Shown piece after piece: positions 34,258-46,437 of a DNA stretch of 64,000 nt. Below the pieces are notes generated by a model. The model saw only the letters and a list, made by a program, of their open reading frames with translations, was not told the DNA's origin and did no database searches. The first letter of the stretch is position 1. Each line of letters starts with the position of its first letter. The stretch lies in assembly GCA_916048095.2 (NCBI GenBank), contig OU696586.1, forward strand, positions 7,279,749-7,343,748. The letters are read 5' to 3'. The translations under genes were made by a program, and so were the position numbers. This DNA comes from Sacculina carcini. Its lineage: Eukaryota; Arthropoda; Thecostraca; Sacculinidae.

Positions 34258-36318
34258 TGCAGCCGCTGTGGGAGGCAACACACGCCTGAAAACAAATGTC
34301 CGGCACGTGATCAAGAATGCAGACGATGTGGGAAACTTGGACACTTCGCCAAGAAATGTCGCACTGCGATGGGGAAAAACAGTGACAACAGACGGAGAAA
34401 TAAGTCGCCAGACGACAAACCCGTGTCAGCTGCGATAGTGTCGAGCGTCACGTCACTCAGAGCACCACGTGTGGACGTCGTAGTTGACGGGCGTATCACT
34501 GTTTCGGCTCTTCCAGACACAGAAGCAGACATAACTGTCGCCGGTCTGGACGTGCTCAATAAATTCGAGGACGAGAACAATCTGCTGCCAAGCACCGATC
34601 AGCCAGTGTCAGCCGACGGAGTCCGCATGGAGCCAGTTGGAGTCTGTCCGACTACAATCGCCATCGGCGGGACAGAAGTGAGTGTGGACATCCACGTCAT
34701 CAAAGGAGTGACTGGGCTGCTGCTCTCTTGGCACGTTTGTCGGGCTTTGAAACTGATTCCGAGCGATTATCCTTCGCAAATGCAGACGCCGGTCGTTAGA
34801 AGCGTCGCCGAGCGCAAATCCCAACGGGAATCGCCATCGTCAGTGGACAACCTATTCGACGAAATTCCAGACGTCTTCAGTGAGCGTCTTCTGTCACGTT
34901 TCCCGACATCATCACTACAAGAGTCTGAAGACACCGAGGAAGAGACGACCATCGTGGCATGTGTAGCTGCTGAACTTGACATGTCAGACACCAACTTGCA
35001 GCAGGTTCGGAGTGCAAGTTCTTCCGACTCGGAAATGCAGATACTTCGAAAAGTCATCTTGGATGGTTTTCCGGATCGCAAAGGCGATATGGACCCCATG
35101 ATCCAGCCATATTGGACTGTGCGTGAACGCCTATCAGTGGAGGATGATCTTGTCTTCTACGGTCGACGACTTGTGATTCCGAAGGCGTTACGACGGGGAA
35201 TCCTGAACGAGCTAGACGCAAGTCATGCGGGTAAAGAGAAGACGAAACAGAGAGCTCGCCAGGTTGTGTATTGGCCAGGAGTGGACAATGACATCGACAA
35301 CATGACGAAGCAATGCACGACATGCCAAAAGTACTTACCATCGCAAGCCGCCGAGACTATCAGACATCACAAACAAGCCTCTCGACCTTTTGAGTTCGTT
35401 TCCATCGACTTCTGCGAGTATGGAGGGCACAAATTCGTTGTGTTGGTCGACCACCTCTCTGGATGGCAGTTTGTTAATGACCTGGGCTCATCTTCAGTGA
35501 CGGGGAAGCTGCTCAACACATTACGGACCGTGTTCTGCATGGTGGGTGTGCCGGTAACCATATACTCCGATGGAGGCCCCCAGTTCACGTCAGGAGAGTT
35601 CGTCCGATTCGCTGAACGTTGGAAATTCGAACACGTGCGTTCCTCACCACACTATCCGCAATCCATTGGGAGGGCGGAGGCAGCGATCAAGGCGGCGAAA
35701 GCACTCATCAAAAAGTGCTGGAAGGCGGAAAGAGGAGAATTTGATCCTGATGAATGGTCAAAGGGAATTCTCCAACAAAGAAACACTCCAGGACCGGACG
35801 GAAGATCTCCAGCCGAGATACTCTATGGACGAACAGTGCGGGACATGATTCCTGCACATAGACGCCAGTTCTCTGCGGAATGGCAGAAATCGAGCGAGGA
35901 AGCTGAGCATACAAGGCGCGAACAACAGACAAACGTGGACGAGAGGCACGACGGACGTGCCAAAGACCTGCCAGACCTGAGCCCGGGAAATCATGTGGCG
36001 GTGCAGTGTCATATCACAAAGGAATGGAGCAGGTACGGTGTGGTCGTCGAAAGCCTGGCGCACAGGCGCTACCTCATCAAGTTGTCGAGCGGACGTGTGG
36101 TCTCTCGAAACCGACGACACATTCGCCGCCGGTACGGTCATGTGATGAGACGAGATCCGGAGCATCCGACGCTCCAGTCGACCGACGAGGCGCCGAGTCC
36201 AGAGCCGTGTTCAACGCATCCACAACTGCGGAGGTCTACCAGAGAACGAAGACGTCCTCAAAGACTCATCGAAGTGATGCGGACGTCTAGGGGGGCGTGT
36301 GCGAGTGATAAGCTGTAG
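34258..36318 (+). CDS. Zinc knuckles, protease and integrase in one frame, RT/RH missing
   Basis: The long open frame starts in two zinc knuckles, CSRCGRQHTPENKC and CRRCGKLGHFAKKC, then an aspartic-protease-like domain ending GLLLSWHVCRALKL. The protease active site reads DTEAD, not DTGAD. After EIPDVFSE the frame jumps straight to the linker normally found after RNase H (LSRFPTSS), and to integrase: QVVYWPG and CTTCQKY (zinc-binding half, the first His replaced by Asp in NELDASHAG), D in SIDFCEYGG, D in YSDGGPQFTS and E in GRAEAAIKAAK. The C-terminal domain ends with SGRVVSRNRRHIRR. About 500-600 residues of RT and RNase H are absent without loss of frame. The gene could still make an integrase-like protein, but not cDNA. 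Confidence 0.85.
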   Translation, partial: CSRCGRQHTPENKCPARDQECRRCGKLGHFAKKCRTAMGKNSDNRRRNKSPDDKPVSAAIVSSVTSLRAPRVDVVVDGRITVSALPDTEADITVAGLDVLNKFEDENNLLPSTDQPVSADGVRMEPVGVCPTTIAIGGTEVSVDIHVIKGVTGLLLSWHVCRALKLIPSDYPSQMQTPVVRSVAERKSQRESPSSVDNLFDEIPDVFSERLLSRFPTSSLQESEDTEEETTIVACVAAELDMSDTNLQQVRSASSSDSEMQILRKVILDGFPDRKGDMDPMIQPYWTVRERLSVEDDLVFYGRRLVIPKALRRGILNELDASHAGKEKTKQRARQVVYWPGVDNDIDNMTKQCTTCQKYLPSQAAETIRHHKQASRPFEFVSIDFCEYGGHKFVVLVDHLSGWQFVNDLGSSSVTGKLLNTLRTVFCMVGVPVTIYSDGGPQFTSGEFVRFAERWKFEHVRSSPHYPQSIGRAEAAIKAAKALIKKCWKAERGEFDPDEWSKGILQQRNTPGPDGRSPAEILYGRTVRDMIPAHRRQFSAEWQKSSEEAEHTRREQQTNVDERHDGRAKDLPDLSPGNHVAVQCHITKEWSRYGVVVESLAHRRYLIKLSSGRVVSRNRRHIRRRYGHVMRRDPEHPTLQSTDEAPSPEPCSTHPQLRRSTRERRRPQRLIEVMRTSRGACASDKL

Positions 36319-36527
36319 TAGCCAATCCTGCCAAGAGATGGCGCCCGCAGTCTATCCCATGCGTTGGCGTCGCCATGGGAACGGATGATGAATCAGTGTG
36401 CGCACAGCAGTGGCCTTGAGTGCAGTGACGTTATTACGGTTCGAGTGAGAGGTGTGTGTATTGTGTCGCAGGTGTTCTTGATAGTTGCTGTCAAGTGTTC
36501 TCGCCAATAAAGATCCAGACCAAAACA
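36298..36527 (+). repeat. 3' LTR of element E
   Basis: It follows a G-rich tract (CTAGGGGGGCG) that could be the polypurine tract. It differs from the 5' LTR at about four positions, so the insertion is moderately young. Confidence 0.9.
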
Positions 36528-37200
36528 CAAATGATACAAAAAAACGTGTAAAATTGGCAAAATTCTCAAATACATCCAAAATTACACTTGAGCACCGGGT
36601 GACTAAAATTAATTAATTTTTCTACTATTTCTCAGTAACTATTTGTTATACATAAAAATAAATTATACCATCGTGCTAGAAATTTTGTTTTCTACAATAC
36701 GGTATAATGTTTAATTTTCCAAAGTGTATCTGAAGGAAGTTACGGGGGTGTAAAGTCAAAAGGACATATTGCCAATTTGACAGCTATTATGCGCACTTGC
36801 GGTTACACAGGAATATACTACTGTGTAGATAATTTTGTGTTCTACAAGATAAGCTATAATTTATACCCAGAAATGATACAAAAAACGTGTAAAATTGGCA
36901 AAATTCTCAAATACATCCAAAATTACACTTGAACACCGGGCGACTAAAATTAATTCATTTTTCTACTATTTCTGATTAACTATTTGTTACACATAAAAAT
37001 AAATTATACCATCCTTCTAGAAATCTTGTCTTCTACAATACGGTATAATTTGTAATTTTCCAAAAGATATCTGAAGGAGGTTACGGCGGTGTAAAGTCAA
37101 AAGGACATATTGCCAATTTGACAGCTATTATGCGCACTTGCGATTACACAGGAATATACACCGATTAAATTTCACTGAAGCCCAATCACAATTAAGAATG
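36528..37200 (+). mobile_element. Helitron-like array II, right part
   Basis: The array continues from the CAAAT repeat with further ~340-bp units (phrase at about 36743 and 37083) and then the array exit wording TACACCGATTAAATTTCACT, also found at 44325 and 61970. Confidence 0.75.
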
Positions 37201-39278
37201 CATCATATTATCTCCAAGCATGGATGGTGTGGTTTTATTGCGTACAGTTTAATTATTGCTACACTATACTGAATATAAAGGCTTTATTGTCCTCAATAAC
37301 GTTCCGCACGACGGGCGGGTAAAATGCTATTGGGAACAAAGTAAACTACTGAATTTAACTGTGTAATTTAATTGGTTTAATTTCAAGTTGCATAAGCATA
37401 AGTTGCATAAGGATATGGGTTGCAATATCATGTAATGTCAACTTATGCTGTTTTAGCGGAAGCATTAACCTGGAATTATAGAGATGACAGAAGGTTGCAT
37501 TGTTTTGATAGTGTTGTGGAAAAACATGTTTTCTAAATTGAAACATGAATTTCACATTTAGACTTTTATATTGGCTAAAACATTCCTATGGGTTTGTTTT
37601 TCTTTTTCAATTTGCACTAATTTTTATATGAATTGAATATTAAACATATTTTATGAACTGTTCCGCACGACGAGCGAATTAAATGTATCTATAAAGAGTG
37701 GGTTTAAATGATAGCGAGGTATATGATATTTTGCTAGCAGTAAATATTCTAGCGATAAAAGTAGAATAGCTCTCAAGCAAATGATTTTGGAGAATGATGT
37801 GAACCTTTAAATATATTTTGCGATCTGATGATATATGTATTAGGAATAATACGTAGCAGAATATAGATTGCATAATATAATATCGGCTGTAATATCAAGG
37901 GCTGTATTATCGGTGTAATCCAAAAAATAACAACTGTATGAATATGATGCATTAGTGGAAGCATTAACCGGGAATTATGAGATAATATGATAATGGTGTA
38001 TAATTATATCGCATTATGCAACAAATGTGAATTTAGCTGCCTTACAGTTTGGTCCCGATACTATATTGGCGGGTTGAGAGAAAAGTATTGGTGGGCCGCG
38101 TGTTTGGGACCCCTGGGGTAGATAATCTCAGTCTTCTGATTACAAATTATGATCGCATCAGTATATTTTGTGATCACAAACTAATAAGTTAAATCACCTC
38201 AGACTAGGCTGAGAGCGGTCAAGATTGAATGGTTGGGCTTGGTTGGGTAGGTTTGACTCAGGTTATATAGGGTTTTAATGATAGCGGAAAATATATATAT
38301 TTTAACAATAAATATTATAGCGGTAAAAGTGAAATAGTACTTAAGCAAATGATATTGGGGAATGATGTTAAGTAATAAATATAGTTTGGAAACATTCTGA
38401 TGAAAAGATTTCATCATCTTTCATTGTTTGTTTCGTGTTTGTGTTCTGAATTATACCACACGACGGGCAGATTTATATATCAGGCGGGTTGAGGGATAAT
38501 ATTTGTCAAAATAAGAACACAAATATTCACATTTAGACTTTTCTATTGGTTAAGATATTTATACGTTACATTTTTTGGTTTTCAATTTGTATTCATTATA
38601 TTTTATGGATTTGATATGAATTTTATTGTATGAATTGTTCCGCACGACGGGTGAGTTTAAAAAAAGTGTTTTTTAGATCATTTTTTCAAATGGTTCATTT
38701 AAAAAAAGGTAATTTTTTTTAAAAATAAAAATGTTCCGCGGGCAGCAACTATAGACAATACAACGTTCAATTTTCCCTGTAGAATTAATCCATACACAAA
38801 ACCAATGGATTTGACTTCAAATATGAATTTTATTGTATGAATTTTTCCGCACGACGGGCGGGTGTAAAAAAAGTGTTTCCATTTTTTAGTTCATTTTTTT
38901 TCAAATGGTTCATTTGAAAAAAGGTATTTTTTTAAAAATAAAAATGCTCCGCGGGCAGCAACTATAGACAATAGAACGTTCAATTTACCCTGTAGAATTA
39001 ATCCATAAACAAAACCAATGGATTTGACTTCAAGATGCAGAACGGATCGTGTTCGAGTTCTGAATTATTCAGCACGACGGGCGGGTTTAAAAATGACTCA
39101 GGCGGACTGAGGGGAAATATTTTGTCGAAATAAAAATAATTAAACTTATAATTTTCAATTGATTAATATTTTTATGAGTGTACCCTATTTCATTTTTATT
39201 TTTTCATATTTTTTCATGAATTGAATATGAATTTCATGTTATGAATTGCTCCGCACAACGGGCGGGTTTTAATGCTAT
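37201..39278 (+). mobile_element. Helitron-like 3' part with ordered hairpin motifs
   Basis: GC hairpin motifs lie at 37304, 37663 (degenerate), 38456, 38640, 38847, 39070 and 39251, separated by AT-rich sequence with repeated phrases such as TGAATTGAATATGAATTT. The same order and spacing recur at 46456-48756, and partly at 41800-42852. The end is TTTTAATG-CTAT where other copies have CTAG. The short open frames within are not conserved. Confidence 0.65.
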
Positions 39279-39727
39279 ATATATACATAAAGAAGAAATT
39301 ATCTGTCTGTCTGTGTATGTATGCTTGAATATGAGGTGACATAATTGCGCTGGTTCATGGTTCGCTGGTTCAATGATCAGGGGCTTGAAACGCAAACGAA
39401 GCGATGGCTCATTTTTATGAAATAAAAATGTCCCGCGGGCAGCAATAAAACGTTCAATTTCACCGTGTAGAATGAATTCATATACAAAACTAATGGATTT
39501 GACTTCAAGAACCAGAAAGGATGGTGTTCGAGTTCTGAATTATTCCGCACGTCGGCCGGGTTTAAATATGAGGCGGGCTGAGTGAAAATATTTGGTCAAA
39601 ATAAAATTAAAAATAATGAAATTTAGACTTTTTAATTGATTAAGGTTTTTATGAGTTTGCCTTATTTATTTTTAATTTGCAATATTTTTATGAATTCCTC
39701 CGCACAACGGGCGGGTTTTGATGCTAG
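39278..39727 (+). mobile_element. Short Helitron-like element (~450 bp)
   Basis: It starts TATATATATACATAAAGAAG right after the previous 3' end and finishes with a hairpin (39700-39714) and GATG-CTAG (39724-39727). Another hairpin variant CCGCACGTCGGCCGG lies at 39545. It carries no gene. Confidence 0.6.
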
Positions 39728-42700
39728 TATATATATAAAAGAGATCCTCTGTCTGTGTGTTTGTTTGTGTCCCACCCTCCTTGGTCACATTTTCAGCAAA
39801 CTGCTACTCGGTAACCACTTTATGTACCCGCCAACAATTTATACCATTACGCTGGAAATTTTCTTGTCTACACGATAAGATTTATTTGAAATTTTAAAAA
39901 TAAAACTAAAAAAAGTTATCGCGGTGAAAAGACAAAATGAACCCTGAAAAATGCGAAAATTTTGGTCAATATTCCTACATCTACTCCTCATAAACCAGAA
40001 ATGGTACAGCCAAACAGATTATACCACTGTGTAGAAAATATTCTGTTCTACTCGGTAGGCTATAATTCATATCCAAAAATTAAATATAAAATATGTAAAA
40101 ATGAAAAAATTTCAGTCTACATTCAAAATTATATTTAAGCTCGACGCGTCCGATTTTCTGTACACTTTTTCTCTATTTCTCAGCAACTAACTATGACACA
40201 TCTAAATAAATATTACCATCATGCTGGGAATTTTGTTTTCTACAGCACGGTATAATTTTTAATTTTCCAAAGTGTATTAAAAAAATGTTACGGCGGTGTG
40301 AAGTCAAAATGACAAAGTCAAAAATGCAAAATTAGCACTGAAAAACGCGAATATTTTGGTCAATATTCCCCTATCTATTCCTCATAAACCAGCAAAGTTA
40401 CAGCTATAAAAATTATAATATTGTGTAGAGAATTTTGTGTTCTACAAGAAATATTCTAATTTATACCCACAAATGATACAACAAACGTGTAAAATTGTCA
40501 AAATTCTCAAATTCGTCCAAAATTACACTTGAACACTGGGTGATTAAAATTAATTTCTTTTTCTACTATTTCTCAGTAACTGTTTGTCACACATCAAAAT
40601 TAATTATACCATCGTGCTAGAAATTTTGTTTTCTACAATACGGTATAATTCTTAATTTTCCAAAGTGTATCTGAAGGAAATTACGGCGGTGTAAAGTCAA
40701 AAGGACATGTTGCCAATTTGACAGCTATTATGCGCACTTGCGATTACACAGGAATATACAACTGTGTAGATATTTTTTTGTTCTACAAGAAAAGGTATAA
40801 TTTATACCCACAAATGATACAAAAAACGTGTAAAATTGGCAAAATTCTCAAATGCATCCAAAATTACACTTGAACACCGGGTGACTAAAATTTATTCATT
40901 TTTCTACCCATTTCTCAGGAACTGTTTGTCACACCTTAAAATTAATTATACCATCGTGCTAGAAATTATGTTTCCTACAGTACGGTATAATTATTAATTT
41001 TCCAAAGTGTATCTGAACGAAGTTACGACGGTGTAAAGTCAAAATGTCATGTTGCCAATTTGACAGCTATTATGCGTACTTGCGATTACACATGAATATA
41101 CACTGATTAAATTTCACTGAAGTCCAATCACAATTTACGCACTTGCGATTACACAGGAATATACTACTGTGTAGAGAATTTTGTGTTCTACAAGATAAGC
41201 TATAATTTATACCCACAAATGATACAAAAAACGTGTAAAATTGGCAAAATTCTCAAATGCATCCAAAATTACACTTGAACACCGGGTGACTAAAATTTAT
41301 TCATTTTTCTACCCATTTCTCAGGAACTGTTTGTCACACCTTAAAATTAATTATACCATCGTGCTAGAAATTATGTTTTCTACAATACGGTATAATTTGT
41401 AATTTTCCAAAGTGTATCTGAAGGGAGTTACGGCGGTGTAAATTCAAAAGGACATATTGCCAATTTGACAGCTATTATGCGCACTTGCGAGTACACAGGA
41501 ATATACTACTGTGTAGATAATTTGTGTGTAGTGTAGACAGACTATTTCTCAGGAACTATATATATATCCTCTGTCTGTCTGTCTGTCTGTTTGTGTGTCC
41601 CACCCTCCTTGGTCCATTTTCTATCAGCTACTTCTCGGCCACCATTTGGTGTATCTGCTAACAATTTATACCATCACGTTGGAAATTTTCATTCATTCAT
41701 TCATTTCAAACATTCAATTTTACCGTGTGGAATGAATCCATATACAAAACTCACGGGCTGGACTTCAAGATCCAGACTCACTAATGTAAATGTGACTTAA
41801 ATGGTGTATAATTATATCACATTATGCAACAAATGTGAAATTAGCTGTCTTACAGTTTGGTTCCGATACTATATTCGCGGGTTGAGAGGAAAGTATCGGT
41901 TGGCCGCGTGTTTGGGACCCCTGGGGTAGATAATCTCAGTCTGCTGATTACAAATTATGATCGAATCAGTATATTTTGTGATCACAAACTAATAAGTTCA
42001 ATCACCTCAGACTAGGCTGAGTGCGGTCAAGATTGAATGGTTGGGTTGGGTTGGTAGGTTTGACTCAGGTTATATTGGGCTCTAATGATAGCGGAACATA
42101 AATAAATTTTAGCAATAAATATTATAGCGGTAAAAGTAAAATAGTACTTAAGCAAATGATGTTGGGGAATGATGTTAAGTGATAAATATAGTCATCATCT
42201 TTCATTGTTTTTTTTGTGTTTGTGTTCTGAATTATACCACACGACGGGCAGATTTATATATCAGGCGGGTTGAGGGATAATATTTGTCAAAATATTAACG
42301 AAAATATTCACATTTAGACTTTTCTATTGGTTAAGATATTTATAGGTTACATTTTTTGCTTTTCAATTTGTATTCATTATATTTTATGGATTTAATATGA
42401 ATTTTGTTGTATGAATTGTTCCGCACGACGGGCGGGCTTAAAAAAAAGTGTTTACATTTTTTAGTTAATATTTTCAAATGGTTCATTTGAAAAAAGGTAA
42501 TTTTTTTAACAAATATAAATGCTCCGCGGGCAGCAACTATAGACAATAGAACGTTCGATTTCCCCTGTAGAATTAATCCATACACAAGACCAATGGATTT
42601 GATTTCAAGATCCAGAACGAATCGTGTTCGAGTTCTGAATTATTCAGCACGACGGGCGGGTGTGAAAATGACTAAGGCGGACTGAGGGGAAATATTTTGT

Positions 42701-42852
42701 CGAAATAAAAATAATTAAACTTATAATTTTCAATTGATTAATATTTTTATGAGTGTCCCCTATTTCATTTTTAATTTTCCATATTTTTTATGAATTGAAT
42801 ATGAATTTCATGTTATGAATTACTCCGCACATCGGGCGGGTTTTAATGCTAG
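39728..42852 (+). mobile_element. Helitron-like composite element, array III
   Basis: It starts TATATATATAAAAGAG at the preceding CTAG. Units are marked at about 40292, 40684, 41027 and 41429. A second 5'-like (TCTG)n stretch at 41570 suggests an internal rearrangement. The 3' part (41800-42852) has hairpins at 42237, 42421, 42645 and 42825 and ends CTAG at 42849-42852, followed by TTAATTAATAAAGC. The frames 41591-41800 and 42340-42585 are repeat by-products. Confidence 0.7.
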
Positions 42853-44472
42853 TTAATTAATAAAGCAAAGATAAATTATTATAGATACAGTTAGTAAGCA
42901 TACTGTTTTCAAATTTTATTCCGTTAGTTGTCACATATCTATCTATATATATAAAAGAGATCCTCTGTGTGTGTGTGTGTGTGTCTGTGTGTCTGTGTGT
43001 CTGTGTGCCACTTTCCTTGGTCCATTTTCTATCAGCTAATACTCGGCCATCACTTGGCGTACTTGCTAAAAATTTATACCATCATGTTGGAAATTTTCTT
43101 GTCTACACTGTAGGTTAAATGTTTTATTTCAAAAATGACAATAAAAAAGTAAGAGCGGTGAAAATACAAAATGAGCCCTAAAAACTGCGAAAATTTTGGG
43201 CAATTTTCTGAAGACTACTCTTCCTAAACCAGCAATGGTACAACTATAAAAATTATACCACTGTGTAAAAAATTTTCTATTCTACTCAACAAACTATAAT
43301 TCATACCCACAAATGAATATAAAACATGTAAAATGGAAAAAAAATCAATCTAAATTCAAAATTTTATTTAAACTCCACGCGTCCGATTTTCTCTACTTTT
43401 TTCTCTATTTCTCAAAAATGAATTATCACACAACTAAATAAATAATACCATCATGCTGGAAATTTTGTTTGCTACAACGCGTTATAATTTTTAATTTTCC
43501 AAAGTGTATAAAAAAAAATTACGGTGGTGTGAAGTGTAAATGACAAAGTCAAAAAGGCAAAATTAGCACACAAAAACGTGAATATTTTGGTCAATATTCC
43601 GCTATATATTCCTCATAAACCAGCAATGGTACAGCTATAAAAATTATACTATTGTGTAGATAATTTTGTGTGCTACAAGAAAAGTTATAATTTATACCCA
43701 CAAATGATGCAAAAAACATGTAAAATTGGCAAAATTCTTAAATACATCCAAAATTACACTTGAACACCGGGAGTCTAAATTTTATTCATTTTTCTACTAT
43801 TTCTCGGTAACTATTTGTTATACATAGAAATAAATTATACCATCGTGCTAGAAACTTTGTTTTCTACAATACGGTATAATTTTAATTTTCCAAAGTATAT
43901 CTGAAGGCAGTTACGGCGGTGTAAATTCAAAAGGACATATTGCCAATTTGACAGCTATTATGCGCACTTGCGATTACACAGGAATATACTACTGTGTAGA
44001 TAATTTTGTGTTCTACAAGATAAGCTATAATTTATACCCACAAATGATACAAAAAACGTGTAAAATTGGTAAAATTCTCAAATACATCCAAAATTACACT
44101 TGAACACCGGGCGACTAAAATTAATTCATTTTTCTAATATTTCTCAGTAACTATTTTTTACACGTTAAAATTAATTATACCATCGTGCTGGAAATTTTGT
44201 TTTCTACAATGCGGTATATTTTTTAATTTTCAAAGTATATCTGAAGGCAGTTACGGCGGTGTAAAGTCAAAGAGACATATTGCCAATTTGACAGCTATTA
44301 TGCGCACTTGCGATTACACAGGAATATACACCGATTAAATTTCACTGAAGCCCAATCACAATTAAGAATGCATCATATTAGCTCCAAGCATGGATGGTGT
44401 GGTTTTATTGCGTACAGTTTAATTAATGCTACACTCTACTGAATATAAAGGCTTTATTCTCCTCAATATTTA

Positions 44473-46437
44473 TAGAGAAGTATTGAGAAGGCATATGCTG
44501 CGCGGCGAACACGTTCACTCCTACCAGACGACATCGCCTTCACAGGAGACGTCTACCAATCCGTTACATGGGACAACGTCCGAACTGCGACCACTAGTGA
44601 CGAAAACTTCCGGCAACTTCAGGAGTTCATCGAATGGGGTTTCCCCTCATCCTCAGAGAAAATGCCCTCCGAAATCAGAAACTTCCATAAGTTCAGAGCC
44701 GATCTCACCAGCCATGATGGCGTCCTGCTGTACAAAGACCGCGTCGTCATACCGCCATCCCTACGAACACGCATCCTACAGGCACTGCACTCCGCCCACC
44801 AAGGCGTCACGCAAATGTGTTCTCGGGCGGAATCATCGGTTTTCTGGCCGGGACTGACTCTTGACATAACAAACGCGCGTTCACGATGTCAAGCGTGCAA
44901 TCGAATGGCACCATCCCAGCCACACTCTCCACCAACGCCACCAATCGCTCCATCATACCCGTTCCAGCAAATAGTCAGTGACTATTTCAGTTATCGTGGC
45001 AACACGTATCTTGTCATTGTCGACAGATACAGCAATTGGCCGATCGTCGAAAAGGCCAACGACGGAGCCTCAGGGCTGATCTCCGCCCTGTGCTGCACGT
45101 TTGTAACATACGGAATCAGCGATGAGATTACCTCAGACGGCGGCCCGGAATTTACGTCGAAACAGACACAACAGTTTCTCCGAAGCTGGGGTGTCTCACA
45201 CCGCGTCTCATCGGTAGCACACCCGCACAGTAACTGCCGAGCGGAGGTCGGTGTGAAAACGGTAAAACGTCTAATAACACAGAACACTGATAACTATGGA
45301 GCCTCGACACAGATCAATTCCAAAAAGCAATTCTGCAATACCGCAACACCCCGATCCCATCACTCATGTCTCCCCCGCCATGTGCATATTTGGCAGACAG
45401 ATCAGATATGCCATACCCATACAACCCGGTAAATACGAACCTCACCCCACCTGGAGAGAAACACTTCAGGCTAGAGAAGAAGCATTGCGAAAGCGTCACA
45501 TGGTCATGGCGGAACGCCTCACCGAACATACACGACACCTCCCACCTCTGGTCGTCGGTGATCACGTGCGCATTCAAAACCAGACAGGTCCACATCCCAC
45601 CGAATGGGACAAAACTGGTATCGTAGTCGAGGTCCGCCAGTTCGACCAATACGTAATTCGTGTGGAGGGGTCAGGCCGTGTCACGTTGAGAAACCGCCGA
45701 TTCCTTCGCAAATACATACCCTTCATACAGCGCTATCCGTTAACGTTCACTCCGGACACCCCATCTAACAGTGGACCAAGCGAGTTCCGTCAACCAATGG
45801 AGTCAAACAGGCCAACCACGCCCGACCATTCGACGGACCAACCAACCGCACCAAACCAAACATCCACACCTGACAGGACAATCGCGTCTGATCAGCCGAC
45901 GGCGTCACACAGGCCAACTGCACCTGACCAGCCGAACGTGGCTTCATCACCGATGCCAGCCACGACACCGTTGGCACGACCCTCAGAGTCGGAGGGACCA
46001 TCACCAGAATATGGTGAACTACCGGCCCGTTGCAACGAGCGTCCCACAAGACACCGTCGTCCACCGGCGTGGATGCTCACTGGTGATTACGTCCTCTGAT
46101 AACCAGCGCTTACATGGCCAATATCAGTCTCCCGACAGTCGACTTGGGGGGCGTAGAGAAGTATTGAGAAGGCATATGCTGCGCGGCGAGCACGTTCACT
46201 CTGGTTTATTTTAGTAAAACGTGGAATGCACTCGTTCATGTACGATAAGTACTTTTCAATGTAAATTACTTGTATTAAGTGTGTTTCAGATATGTTAATT
46301 TGCACGTGTTATCCAACAAAGTTAAACGTTTATTGTCAAACAGTTCCTCAATTGCTAATGGTGTTGTTCATATATATATTCGCAGATATTGTGATCATTG
46401 CTGGTGAATACATTAGCAAATGGTGAATACTTATTTA
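44473..46437 (+). mobile_element. LTR element F, internally deleted
   Basis: It is flanked by ATTTA (44468-44472 and 46438-46442); removing it gives the wording seen uninterrupted at 62106. A 48-bp segment at its left end (44473-44520) is repeated with one mismatch at 46154-46201, after a GGGGGGCG purine tract. The right LTR would be 46154-46437 (284 bp), and only the first 48 bp of the left LTR remain. The deletion reaches into the end of RNase H. Confidence 0.8.
44515..46099 (+). pseudogene. Integrase of element F, two frameshifts
   Basis: Ty3/gypsy-like integrase: HSAHQG and CQAC form the zinc-binding half, followed by D in [10 protein letters not shown] in [10 protein letters not shown] and E in [12 protein letters not shown]. 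The first frame (44662-45432) continues in a second frame at about 45312 (ILQYRNTP wording) and a third at about 45390 ([10 protein letters not shown]). The C-terminal domain contains GRVTLRNRRFLRK, then a long Pro/Thr/Asp-rich tail with repeated TAPDQP-like phrases. No RT or RNase H remains, so the element cannot copy itself. Confidence 0.85.

Larger units (their letters stand above)
33320..36527 (+). mobile_element. LTR element E, complete ends, RT and RNase H deleted
   Basis: Two 230-bp LTRs (33320-33549, 36298-36527) start TGTGCGA and end AAAACA. The 5-bp direct repeat CAAAT flanks the element (33315-33319 and 36528-36532), and joining the flanks restores the array wording CCCACAAATGATAC seen elsewhere. 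The LTRs differ at about 4 of 230 positions. A TGGCGCAG primer-binding-like sequence follows the left LTR directly. Gag, a protease and a long integrase frame are present, but the RT and RNase H are gone. Confidence 0.93.

Noticed and set aside
17926..39727. One giant Helitron carrying all nested genes as captured cargo
   Set aside because: Element E has its own LTRs and target duplication, and other junctions show independent insertions; only fragment C remains a candidate for capture.
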